Source: Treponema sp. (GTDB taxonomy: Bacteria; Spirochaetota; Spirochaetia; Treponematales; Treponemataceae). From it: 64,000 nucleotides of DNA. The notes beneath the pieces were generated by a model, which saw only the letters and a list, made by a program, of their open reading frames with translations, did not search any database and was not told the origin of the DNA. The stretch spans positions 203,058-267,057 of the forward strand of contig JAFZKN010000017.1 of the NCBI GenBank assembly GCA_017553635.1. Direction: 5' to 3'. Position 1 is the first letter of the stretch, and each line of letters opens with the position of its first letter. Of the stretch, positions 1 through 11,465 are shown one piece after another. A program made the position numbers and the translations under genes.

Positions 1-1597
1 TATTCTGCTTTGACAATTCTTTTCTTAAACCATCTACCCTTCGTTCAATTTCAACAGCACATCTGCAGACAGAGTCATTTTTTTCGGGAAATATCGCAAC
101 AATAGTATCTCCGAGATACTTAGAAACAAATCCTCCGTTCAATCTTATTACAGGAGAAATTACTTTATAGTAACTGGTTATAATATCAAAAATCTGCTGC
201 GCAGAATACATTAAAGTAATCTTGTTAAACTGTCGTATTCGTGCAACAAGAATCATTCCATCACAAATTGTATTGTCACCAGAATTAATATCTTCTGTAT
301 CAGCAACCTGAAGATAATTTATAATCTGGTTAGGAATAAACCTGGAATACGACATATTCCTTCTCTCATATTTGTCTACAACCTTCTGATTTGATTTTGC
401 AATGAGATCTCTTTTTACACCGGCAAGAATCGTCTGAATAATTGCAAAACTCATGATAGCACCTTTAAACAGATAATAGCCTGAGTTACCTTCTGGCTTA
501 AGCTGTGAAATAAGAAATCCATATGCGGCAGTTGCAAGCATTGCAACAATATTAAATACATTAAAAGAATAAATATACTTTGGCGGTTTTTGATTTATCA
601 GAATTAAAACACAAAGATAAATTGACATAATATAATCAACAATGAAACAGATAGGCAGATATTTACTTATTATTTCTATTGGGGCAACGATGATAAATAT
701 AGGGCTTAACCAGTCTATTATGAGTACAATAAAATTCCACTTAAATTTAATGTCATATATATTAACTGAATAAAGATTATAAAAAGGAATTATACACGCA
801 AGAGCAGTAAGAGATATTTTATAATTTATCCAGTTTGGTATTGAACCTCTTAAATATCCAGGCAAAGAAAAATCAAGAGTAATTACAACGCATATTAAAA
901 CAAAACTTAATACACCAAGCCATAAATACATCTTCTGATTTTTATTCAGGAAGAAAATCACAAGATTATAAATTGCAAGAATTATAAAAACTCCGACAAC
1001 AAAAAGTTCCAGCGCGATATTATGCAGTAAAAATGACTGCATGTATGTATCTTCTGCGACTCTCGGTATTAATAAAATTCCGCCGAAGGCAAGCTCATAG
1101 TTTGCAACATGAAAAACTAAATCTGCTACCCCGTTTTCATCAGCTTTAAAACTGATCAGACGCATGTATTTGTTCGATTTTTTTATATTATAATTTCCGC
1201 TTACATCATTTGACTGATAAACATTCTTGTTGTTTACAAAAACATCGGCACAAGTATAAACACTCGGATATAAAAAAATTCCGTATTCTTTTCCAGGTTT
1301 TAAATTTCGAAGTGTATACCGGTATGTTGCATACCCTACATTGTTTTCAATTCTATATGGAAGTTTGACATATTTTCCGTTAAAAAGCCTTATGTCCAAA
1401 TCCATTATCTGCCCGTCTGTATAAAAAAAGTACGGGTCAACAAATTTTTTATCGTAGTACTCCCAGTATCCGTCTAAAACAACATACGATTTGTCGAGTT
1501 TATCAGGATTGCCCACTATTTTTCCAGACTCTACGACTTCTTGAGAATATAAACTGAAAACACTTAATAATACAAGAATTAAAAACGCTCTCTTCAT
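1..1597 (-). CDS. 7TMR-DISM receptor with class III cyclase-like domain (3' end outside window)
   Basis: I read this frame directly from the minus strand; it starts at ATG 1597 and runs off the left edge, giving about 532 residues. Visible in order: a signal peptide (MKRAFLILVLLSVFSLYS), an extracytoplasmic beta-rich region of about 200 residues (7TMR-DISMED2-like), about seven hydrophobic segments (residues 205-400), a linker with the RFIPNQIINYL motif typical just before cyclase domains, and the start of a class III adenylyl/guanylyl cyclase domain (SKYLGDTIVAIF). The family usually senses an extracellular ligand and makes cAMP. Here the first metal-binding Asp is Arg (VARIRQF where VADIRGF is expected), while the second Asp (GDTIVAIF) is kept, so activity is doubtful. 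The C-terminus is not visible. It may share a transcript with nothing upstream, since the next gene starts its own stretch at 1640. Confidence 0.85.
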   Translation of the reverse strand, partial: MKRAFLILVLLSVFSLYSQEVVESGKIVGNPDKLDKSYVVLDGYWEYYDKKFVDPYFFYTDGQIMDLDIRLFNGKYVKLPYRIENNVGYATYRYTLRNLKPGKEYGIFLYPSVYTCADVFVNNKNVYQSNDVSGNYNIKKSNKYMRLISFKADENGVADLVFHVANYELAFGGILLIPRVAEDTYMQSFLLHNIALELFVVGVFIILAIYNLVIFFLNKNQKMYLWLGVLSFVLICVVITLDFSLPGYLRGSIPNWINYKISLTALACIIPFYNLYSVNIYDIKFKWNFIVLIIDWLSPIFIIVAPIEIISKYLPICFIVDYIMSIYLCVLILINQKPPKYIYSFNVFNIVAMLATAAYGFLISQLKPEGNSGYYLFKGAIMSFAIIQTILAGVKRDLIAKSNQKVVDKYERRNMSYSRFIPNQIINYLQVADTEDINSGDNTICDGMILVARIRQFNKITLMYSAQQIFDIITSYYKVISPVIRLNGGFVSKYLGDTIVAIFPEKNDSVCRCAVEIERRVDGLRKELSKQN

Positions 1598-1639
1598 GCG
1601 TTTTTAAATTATAACTCTAAAAAGCGATATTTGCATTAA

Positions 1640-2599
1640 TTATTTTTTTAAGGTTTTACTGGCAATAAGAAGTTCCGGATGATATTCAAAATGCATATTA
1701 TCCCACACAGCCCAGTATCCACCCCATATAAAACCCTCGTTTTCAAAGGCCCTGATAACGCTTTCCGGCGGCATCCATCGGTCTTTAACAGGGATAAGCA
1801 TCCAGTCTTCGTTACCTTCGTTCTTTTCAAACCCCCAGTAAATAATCTTTTTAGTCCATTTAACAGGAAGAATATCTATCGCAATTCCGTAACTATGAAA
1901 AGATCTGGTTCCTGCATCACGGATTTCCCGCCAGTTGTATGCCTGGCACGAATAAAGCGTATCAACAAAGCTTTTAACATCTTCATTCGTTTTTGAAAGC
2001 TCAAGAATAGATTTTTCAACACGGGAAAGAGGGGCAATAATATCTTCATGAACCGTGCAGTACTTTCCTAAAAATTTTACCTGATCAAGATGCCATTCCG
2101 TGTGCTTTCTGTTCCCTGCATCGTAAATGGTATCAAAAATAAATTTGGAAGAAAAAGAAGATTTTTTTCTGTTTTCTTTTGAGCTGAATTGTTTTATTGC
2201 CTTGATTCTCTCTTCAGAAAATTCAGCCGGATCTTGAAGAGTATTGATGTAATTTGTAATTACTCTGTAATATTTTTCTTTATTGGCTAACTGTTCTTTT
2301 GGAAGATACAACCCTTCGCACCAATAGTAAACCTTAGAAACATTTCCCCGCTTTACTTCTACAGTATAATCATTCTGTTCTGAATCAAAGTCAATTACAA
2401 ATTCAATTTGAGGATAAGCCTTCTTTAAAATACTTACCTCATCATGAACAGAACGACCGGTGTCTTTCCAGTTTATATCTGTGTCAGATTTTTTTTCGTT
2501 AGCTGGAACTGTTTTATTTTTTTTATTGTTTTTTGCTGCAAAGCATATCGAAAAAATCGAAAACACCAGCAGCAAAAAAATTATTTTCTTTTTAATCAT
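1640..2599 (-). CDS. Secreted M15-family peptidase (VanY/D-Ala-D-Ala carboxypeptidase-like)
   Basis: The 319-residue product starts with a lysine-rich, hydrophobic signal peptide ending near FAA. The C-terminal 120 residues carry the zinc-site pattern of the M15B/VanY group: SFHSYGIAIDI (the SxHxxGxAxD motif) and later WDNMHFEYHPE (HxExH-like). The family cleaves D-Ala-D-Ala or LD-type cross-links in peptidoglycan in the periplasm. The N-terminal half (about residues 50-180) has no family I recognise. Its start codon overlaps the stop of the upstream IMP cyclohydrolase gene by 4 bases (ATGA), so the two are translationally coupled, although no functional link between purine synthesis and wall hydrolysis is evident. 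Both catalytic-site motifs look intact. Confidence 0.85.
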   Translation of the reverse strand: MIKKKIIFLLLVFSIFSICFAAKNNKKNKTVPANEKKSDTDINWKDTGRSVHDEVSILKKAYPQIEFVIDFDSEQNDYTVEVKRGNVSKVYYWCEGLYLPKEQLANKEKYYRVITNYINTLQDPAEFSEERIKAIKQFSSKENRKKSSFSSKFIFDTIYDAGNRKHTEWHLDQVKFLGKYCTVHEDIIAPLSRVEKSILELSKTNEDVKSFVDTLYSCQAYNWREIRDAGTRSFHSYGIAIDILPVKWTKKIIYWGFEKNEGNEDWMLIPVKDRWMPPESVIRAFENEGFIWGGYWAVWDNMHFEYHPELLIASKTLKK

Positions 2600-3309
2600 T
2601 TATTTTTGTTAACGATTCTTGTTTCGTATTTTCCAGTTTTAATGTCTATAAATCGTACGAAAAGAGAAACCTTATTGTCATTGTTAAGGCTGCTCCATAC
2701 TTCGTCAGTAAACTCATCGATGCTTCCGTTAATTTCTACTGCAGCTGGTTCACCTTCAAAGCTTGGAAGAGGATTTCCGTCACCGATATAAGTGTGGATA
2801 AATCTTCCTGTTCCCGCTTTAGGATTTTCGTAAGCAAAAGTATAACGGTTGCATCTTGCATCATCGCCGTTATCACTTTTAAGGATTGAAAGGGCAAAGT
2901 TGTAAGTTCCGTTTTCTACATGCATTACACCGCTTATTCTTGGTGTAAAGTTTGGTGCATCCGGTTCAAACTCGCGGCATCTTAATGACTGTTCAAATGT
3001 CATCTGTTTGTCCATTCCGTCAAAGATTGTATCTGTCTGGTCACCGTTTGTTACGATTGTCTTATTTCCAAGAACGCGTACAGGTGCATAAATAATAAGG
3101 CTTGGGTCTTTCATTTTAGAAGGATCAAATGCCTGTGTTCTTATTCCTTCGCCGTCTTCTACAAAAACACGGTTTCTGCTGTTTTCACTTCTTCCCATGA
3201 TAAAATAAGCAGCAACAGCTTTTGAGCCGTCTGCACTGCGGCCAAGAATAATTCCTCTTCCAGGATATTCATTAGATCCAAGTTCTGATTTAATTGATAC
3301 TGTCTTCAT
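2596..3309 (-). CDS. IMP cyclohydrolase, PurO-like family
   Basis: The 237-residue product begins MKTVSIKSELG and shows YPGRGIILGRSADGSKAVAAYF followed by IMGRSENSRNRVF, the pattern of the PurO/IMP cyclohydrolase family first described in archaea. That family closes the purine ring, converting FAICAR to IMP, the last step of de novo purine synthesis, in the cytosol. Most bacteria use the bifunctional PurH instead. Length agrees with the bacterial members of the family. A strong ribosome binding site (GGAGG) lies 8 bases before ATG 3309. The gene is first in a two-gene unit with the M15 peptidase. No purine gene is adjacent, so assignment rests on sequence pattern alone. Confidence 0.8.
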   Translation of the reverse strand: MKTVSIKSELGSNEYPGRGIILGRSADGSKAVAAYFIMGRSENSRNRVFVEDGEGIRTQAFDPSKMKDPSLIIYAPVRVLGNKTIVTNGDQTDTIFDGMDKQMTFEQSLRCREFEPDAPNFTPRISGVMHVENGTYNFALSILKSDNGDDARCNRYTFAYENPKAGTGRFIHTYIGDGNPLPSFEGEPAAVEINGSIDEFTDEVWSSLNNDNKVSLFVRFIDIKTGKYETRIVNKNK

Positions 3310-3377
3310 TTTTGCCTCCGTAATTTGAAGCGTTCTTTAATTTTTATAATGCATGCATTTCTGCCACATTGTCGGTT

Positions 3378-3416
3378 AAAAAAAGCCAGTCGATATTAAA
3401 ACCGGCTGGCTTTTTA
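3378..3416 (-). terminator. Rho-independent terminator of PPDK
   Basis: On the minus strand AGCCAGCCGG and its partner CGACTGGCT form a stem of about 9 pairs around an AT-rich loop, followed by a run of seven T. It lies 20 bases past the PPDK stop codon and before the divergently placed start of the next minus-strand gene. Confidence 0.85.
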
Positions 3417-3436
3417 CTAAATGTTAATCAAAGAAA

Positions 3437-6325
3437 TTATTTCTTTGAAGTTTTTTTAGTTGCTTTTTTTGCTGTAGCCTTTTTAGCAGTTGCTTTCTTA
3501 GCAGGTGCTTTTTTAGCTGTAGCTTTCTTTGCTACTGCCTTTTTTGCAGGAGCTTTCTTAGCTGCAGCTTTCTTTGCTACTGCTTTTTTAGCTGCAGGTT
3601 TTTTAGCTGCTGCTTTCTTTGCAGGTGCTTTTTTAGCTGCTTTAGCTGCAAGAACAGCCTGAGCTGCTGCAAGGCGGGCGATTGGTACACGGAATGGAGA
3701 ACAAGATACATAGTTAAGACCTGCTTCATAACAGAACTTAATAGTTTCTGGATCACCACCATGTTCACCACAAATACCACAGTGGAAGTCAGCTTTTACA
3801 CTGCGAGCTGCGTTAACAGCCATCTTAATGAGCTGTCCAACACCATTCTGGTCGATTGTCTTGAACGGATCATCTTCGAGAATGTTGCGTGTATAGTAAG
3901 CATCAAGGAACTTAGCAGCGTCATCACGGCTGTAACCGAATGTCATCTGTGTAAGGTCGTTTGTACCGAAGCTGTAGAAGTCTGCGCTCTTAACGATTTC
4001 ACCAGAAAGGAGAGCTGCACGTGGAATTTCAATCATTGTACCGATGTTAACATTAACTTTAACACCTTTTTCTTTCTGAACGCGTGCGATAACTTCTTCA
4101 CATTCTGCACGGATTGTAGACAATTCGTTTGGTTCGCCTACGATAGGAATCATGATATTTGGCTGACATTTAATTCCAGATTTCTGGCATTCAATAGCTG
4201 CAAGTACTACAGCTTCTGTCTGCATCTTAAAGATTTCTGGATATGTAATTGCAAGACGGCATCCACGGTGACCCATCATAGGGTTAGATTCGTGGAGGTC
4301 AGCGAAGCGAGCTTCGAGTGTAGAAGCGTCAATCTTATAACCAAGTTCTTTGATTACGTTAACTACTTCGTTAAGACCGTTCTTGTCTTTTGGAGTAAAT
4401 TCGTGAAGTGGTGGATCGAGGAAGCGGATGATAACCGGTTTTCCTTTCATTGCCTTAAAGATTCCGGCAAAGTCATTCTTCTGGAGTGGAAGAATTTTTT
4501 CAAGTGCTTTTTCGCGCATTTCTGTTGTATCAGAACCGATCATAGCCTGGAAGTAAGGGAGCTTTTTCGGATCAAAGAACATATGTTCTGTACGGCAAAG
4601 TCCGATACCTTCTGCACCAAATCTGAATGCGTTTTCTGCATCAACCGGCTGGTCACCGTTTGCACGAACACCAAAGCCTGTGATTTTAGCACCAACAGCT
4701 GGAGTACGAACAGAAGAGTTGCGAACTTCATCACACCACTTTAAGAATGTTTCAAGTTCTTTAGAAAGTGTTGCTGGTTCTGTAGCAATCTGTCCTGCAT
4801 ATACATAACCTGTTGTACCATCGATAGAAAGGTAATCACCTTCTTTGAATGATTTTCCATCGATAGAAATTGTTTTTGAATCTACGAATTTAATAGCTTC
4901 AACACCAGATACACATGGAGTACCCATACCGCGAGCTACTACAGCTGCGTGTGATGTACGTCCACCAGTTGCTGTAAGGATACCCTGTGAAGCAACCATT
5001 CCGGCAATATCATCTGGAGAAGTTTCTTTTCTTACGAGAAGAACTTTCTTTCCATTCTTGTGCCATTCTTCTGCATCAGCTGCTGTAAATACAATCTGTC
5101 CACATGCAGCACCAGGAGAAGCGTTAAGACCAGAAGCAATCTTTGTTGCGTTTGCAAGAGCAGCTTTGTTGAAAGCCGGGTGCAAAAGCTGATCGATGTG
5201 CTGTGGTTCAACACGGTTGATAGCTGTTTCTTTTGTGATGAGTTTTTCTGCTACCATGTCTACTGCCATTTTAACAGCAGCTGCACCTGTACGTTTACCG
5301 TTGCGGCACTGGAGCATATAAAGTTTACCCTGCTGGATAGTAAATTCCATATCCTGCATATCGCGGTAATGTTTTTCGAGATTGTTGCGGATCTTTACGA
5401 GTTCTGCATAAATCTTTGGATTTTCTTTTGCAAGCTGTGACATATCTTTTGGTGTACGGATACCTGCAACAACGTCTTCACCCTGAGCGTTGATAAGATA
5501 TTCACCGTAGAATTTGTTTTCACCAGTTGATGCGTTACGGCTGAAACATACACCAGTACCAGAGTCGTTACCCATGTTACCGAATACCATTGCCATAACT
5601 GTTACAGCTGTACCTTTAAGACCTTTGATAGAATTTAATTCACGGTACTTAATAGCACGTGGGTTCATCCAAGAACCGAATACAGCGTCGATAGCTGCCC
5701 ACATCTGTTTAACAGGATCCTGTGGGAATTCTTCTTTCTTTTCTGTTCTATAAAGAACTTTGTACTTCTGTACAATTTCCTGCAATTCTGCAGTGTCGAG
5801 TTCTGTATCGAGCTTCTTTCCTTTGTGTGATTTTACTTCGTCGATGATAGCTTCGAATTTGTCGTGATCGATTCCCATTGCTACATCAGAGAACATCTGA
5901 ATAAAGCGACGGTAAGCATCCCATGCAAAGCGTGGGTTGTCAGTTTTTTTAGCAAGTCCTTCAACTGATTTGTCGTTAAGACCAAGGTTAAGGATTGTAT
6001 CCATCATACCAGGCATTGATACTGCAGCACCTGAACGTACTGATACGAGAAGTGGATCGTTTGGATCACCGAGCTTTTTACCAAAAGCTTTTTCCAATTT
6101 TGCAAGGTTAGCAGCAACAGCTTCTTTTAATCCTGCTGGATACTTTCTGTTGTTGTCGTAGAACATCTTACAAACATCTGTTGAAATTGTGAATCCAGGT
6201 GGAACTGGAACTCCAATGTTTGTCATTTCTGCAAGGTTAGCACCTTTTCCGCCGAGTTCGGCACGCATGTCAGCGTTACCTTCAGCTTTTCCGTTTCCGA
6301 AAAAGTAAACTAATTTGTTTGCCAT
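3437..6325 (-). CDS. ppdK: Pyruvate, phosphate dikinase with Lys/Ala-rich C-terminal tail
   Basis: The enzyme interconverts pyruvate, ATP and phosphate with phosphoenolpyruvate, AMP and pyrophosphate in the cytosol, and in anaerobes often works in the glycolytic direction. Domains: an N-terminal ATP-grasp/nucleotide domain (residues 1-340), the phosphohistidine domain with TGGRTSHAAVVARGMG (His about 459), and the C-terminal TIM-barrel PEP domain with FHCGICGEHGGDP (catalytic Cys near 840). The usual length is about 875-890; here 962. The extra 70 residues (893-962) are a near-perfect repeat of AKKA, APAKK, ATAKK and AVAKK units, like the tails of histone H1 or bacterial histone-like proteins. 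The core is complete, so the tail is an addition in frame. It ends in a clear terminator; PFOR lies upstream in the same direction, separated by its own terminator, so each is probably transcribed separately. Confidence 0.97.
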   Translation of the reverse strand: MANKLVYFFGNGKAEGNADMRAELGGKGANLAEMTNIGVPVPPGFTISTDVCKMFYDNNRKYPAGLKEAVAANLAKLEKAFGKKLGDPNDPLLVSVRSGAAVSMPGMMDTILNLGLNDKSVEGLAKKTDNPRFAWDAYRRFIQMFSDVAMGIDHDKFEAIIDEVKSHKGKKLDTELDTAELQEIVQKYKVLYRTEKKEEFPQDPVKQMWAAIDAVFGSWMNPRAIKYRELNSIKGLKGTAVTVMAMVFGNMGNDSGTGVCFSRNASTGENKFYGEYLINAQGEDVVAGIRTPKDMSQLAKENPKIYAELVKIRNNLEKHYRDMQDMEFTIQQGKLYMLQCRNGKRTGAAAVKMAVDMVAEKLITKETAINRVEPQHIDQLLHPAFNKAALANATKIASGLNASPGAACGQIVFTAADAEEWHKNGKKVLLVRKETSPDDIAGMVASQGILTATGGRTSHAAVVARGMGTPCVSGVEAIKFVDSKTISIDGKSFKEGDYLSIDGTTGYVYAGQIATEPATLSKELETFLKWCDEVRNSSVRTPAVGAKITGFGVRANGDQPVDAENAFRFGAEGIGLCRTEHMFFDPKKLPYFQAMIGSDTTEMREKALEKILPLQKNDFAGIFKAMKGKPVIIRFLDPPLHEFTPKDKNGLNEVVNVIKELGYKIDASTLEARFADLHESNPMMGHRGCRLAITYPEIFKMQTEAVVLAAIECQKSGIKCQPNIMIPIVGEPNELSTIRAECEEVIARVQKEKGVKVNVNIGTMIEIPRAALLSGEIVKSADFYSFGTNDLTQMTFGYSRDDAAKFLDAYYTRNILEDDPFKTIDQNGVGQLIKMAVNAARSVKADFHCGICGEHGGDPETIKFCYEAGLNYVSCSPFRVPIARLAAAQAVLAAKAAKKAPAKKAAAKKPAAKKAVAKKAAAKKAPAKKAVAKKATAKKAPAKKATAKKATAKKATKKTSKK
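3440..3650 (-). repeat. Lys/Ala repeat-coding stretch at the end of ppdK
   Basis: Imperfect 15-base units coding for AxAKK-type pentapeptides are repeated about 14 times. The units vary at third positions and in one residue (A, V, T or P), which suggests old expansion with selection on the protein rather than recent slippage. Confidence 0.85.
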
Positions 6326-6416
6326 TGAATTTTACTCCGTTAATAGGTAAGAGATAGAATATTAAAATTATAGAATTAAAATAATTTAGTGTCAATGAAT
6401 TTTGAGGCAATGACAT

Positions 6417-6465
6417 AAAAAAGGCCGCTCCCATCAGCAAATTTTCACCTTCGGGAACGGCCCTT
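6417..6465 (-). terminator. Rho-independent terminator of PFOR
   Basis: Minus strand: GGCCGTTCCC pairs with GGGAGCGGCC (ten pairs with one G-U) around a 20-base loop and is followed by six T. It sits about 55 bases past the PFOR stop codon. Confidence 0.9.
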
Positions 6466-6517
6466 TATCATTCAAAAACTCAGTTAGCCAGGGCCGTTTT
6501 AACAGCCCCGTAAAAAC

Positions 6518-10057
<3,540 letters not shown>

Positions 10058-10156
10058 ATACGTCCTCCTGTGATAGATATTAAAATCCTGGGGCCCGACG
10101 TTTATTCGGGAACAGGAAGTATAGATTTGCGTTTTATAGAAAAAACGATTGCGATT

Positions 10157-10185
10157 ATTTTACTACTACAAGGCAATTTTTACAA
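10157..10185 (-). promoter_or_regulatory. nifJ: Candidate promoter of PFOR
   Basis: Minus strand: TTGTAA, 17-base spacer, TAAAAT. It would give a leader of about 95 nt that contains a small CCCGA/TCGGG hairpin near 10093-10110. Confidence 0.5.
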
Positions 10186-10354
10186 TAGATAGACAACACA
10201 TGGCAGCTCTCGAAAAAGGCATGTCCAGGCGTCATGACTGGCGCTTTTATAAATTATAGTTCCTCCGTGCCCTTGGCACAGGGCTTAACGCTGCGCCAGA
10301 ATGTCACCTGGCCATCTGCTTTTTCTACGCTGCCATGATAATCATTCTGAAACC
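10186..10354. other. Intergenic stretch without a recognisable gene
   Basis: Upstream of the PFOR promoter. It contains a short GCCCTTGGCACAGGGC hairpin (about 10271-10286) and a CCAG/CTGG pair near 10225, but no reading frame I can support; short open frames here are products of the neighbouring palindrome. Confidence 0.4.
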
Positions 10355-10499
10355 ACAGAAAGACATAAAGCCACGCGAATAGCAAGGGGACAAAAAAAGG
10401 TTCTGAGCGTTCGGGAGCCGCAGGCGACTCGGGTACCTCTTACGCTCAGCCAGCTTTTTTTGGCACATTGCTATGGGAGTGGCTATATGTTTTTCTGCT
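10355..10499. repeat. Long imperfect palindrome (about 55-base arms), possible bidirectional terminator or MITE-like element
   Basis: The left arm (10355-10410) and right arm (10441-10496) are inverted copies with few mismatches: CAGAAAGACATAAAGCCAC on the left against CAGAAAAACATATAGCCAC from the right, then ATAGCA, CAAAAAAAG, and CTGAGCGT against ACGCTCAG. The middle holds a second small hairpin (GAGTCGC/GCGGCTC). Both strands have a seven-T run just past the CTGAGCG/CGCTCAG stem, so it can end transcription in either direction. The right arm touches the stop codon of the GH16 gene. Confidence 0.75.
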
Positions 10500-11319
10500 A
10501 TTGATACAACCGTACGTAGTCGATTTCCATGGTGCACTCGTTCAGCTTGGGGTCGATGTCGCCGCCGAGCGTTCCGCCCATGGCTACATTCATAATTATG
10601 TGAAAATTGCGGTCAAACGGCCAGGCCATCCAGCCGTCTTCGTCATTATGAGGATTTCTATATTCTGAAAGGACTTCGCCGTCAAAATACCAGGTTATGC
10701 CTTCCGGAGTCCAGTTTACAGCATAAGTATGCCACTTTTTATCCATTTTCTTTATGTCACGGCCCACGCTCATTACAGGATTTCCGCCTGAACCTGCGTA
10801 ACAGTGAACGGTTCCGTAAACCTTTGAACCCCAGACATTTTTAGAAGCTTCCATTACATCAATTTCGCCGCTTCGAGGCCACGTTCCGTATGAACTGTCA
10901 TCCGGAAGCATCCATAGTGCCGGCCACGAACCCTTCTGAGCTGGAAGCTTTGCTTTAAATTCAAGATAACCGTATGTAAAGGACATTTTCTGCTGAGAAA
11001 AAAGTCTTGCGCTCGTCCATTTCTGAAACTCGCCTTTTTTTGCCGTTATTTTTAACGTTCCCTTTGAAACATAAGAGTTTTCACGCGAATCCGTATAATT
11101 CTGAAGCTCACCGTTTCCCCATCCGTTTGCACCTTCTTTATAAGACCAGTTTGCCGGATCCGGTGCATCAGACTCACCGTTAAACTCGTCTGACCACACA
11201 AGTTTCATATCCTTTACAAATTCCGGAGTGCAGTTTTTTTGAGCTGAACACGACACGAGACCTGCTGTCATTCCGCATAAAATAAAAACAGATGTAAAAA
11301 ACTTTTTTATAAAATTCAT
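10498..11319 (-). CDS. GH16 lipoprotein, endo-beta-1,3(1,4)-glucanase (laminarinase/lichenase-like)
   Basis: The product has 273 residues. The N-terminus is a lipoprotein signal with lipobox LVSC (Cys about 24), so the enzyme is likely anchored to a membrane. The rest is a single GH16 beta-jelly-roll: WSDEFNG at the start, WGNGELQNYT, ALWMLP, then the catalytic motif GEIDVMEA (near 150-156), and HTYAVNWTPEGITWYFDGE. GH16 enzymes with the ExDxxE pattern cut beta-1,3 or mixed-linkage beta-glucans with retention. Length is typical for a one-domain member. It is divergent from the GH94-like gene, 146 bases away, which suggests joint use of beta-glucan breakdown products. The stop codon abuts a palindrome that likely terminates it. 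Confidence 0.93.
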   Translation of the reverse strand: MNFIKKFFTSVFILCGMTAGLVSCSAQKNCTPEFVKDMKLVWSDEFNGESDAPDPANWSYKEGANGWGNGELQNYTDSRENSYVSKGTLKITAKKGEFQKWTSARLFSQQKMSFTYGYLEFKAKLPAQKGSWPALWMLPDDSSYGTWPRSGEIDVMEASKNVWGSKVYGTVHCYAGSGGNPVMSVGRDIKKMDKKWHTYAVNWTPEGITWYFDGEVLSEYRNPHNDEDGWMAWPFDRNFHIIMNVAMGGTLGGDIDPKLNECTMEIDYVRLYQ

Positions 11320-11403
11320 AATACAAATTATAACAGAATTTTTAAATTTGTGAAAATTTTTTTATGTTAACGCACACACAAAGCCAATTTTAAAAAACAT
11401 TTA

Positions 11404-11432
11404 TTGACTTCTATATAAAACTAAAATACTCT
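11404..11432 (+). promoter_or_regulatory. Candidate promoter of the GH94-like gene
   Basis: TTGACT, 17-base spacer, TACTCT, about 35 bases before ATG 11466. A ribosome site (CAGGAG) follows at 11455-11460. Confidence 0.5.
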
Positions 11433-11465
11433 AATAATTACAGATTAATATTTTCAGGAGCACTT

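Noticed and set aside
3369..3662. Plus-strand frame rich in Ala/Phe (FLAVAFLAGAF)
   Set aside because: It is the antisense of the Lys/Ala tail of PPDK; the regular pattern comes from the repeat, and there is no ribosome site.
3761..4744. 327-codon plus-strand frame inside PPDK
   Set aside because: It lies wholly antisense to a complete conserved enzyme and has no recognisable domain or start signal.
10301..10537. Two short overlapping frames of about 67 and 70 codons
   Set aside because: They lie in and around the palindromic element and overlap each other on opposite strands; their length follows from the inverted repeat.
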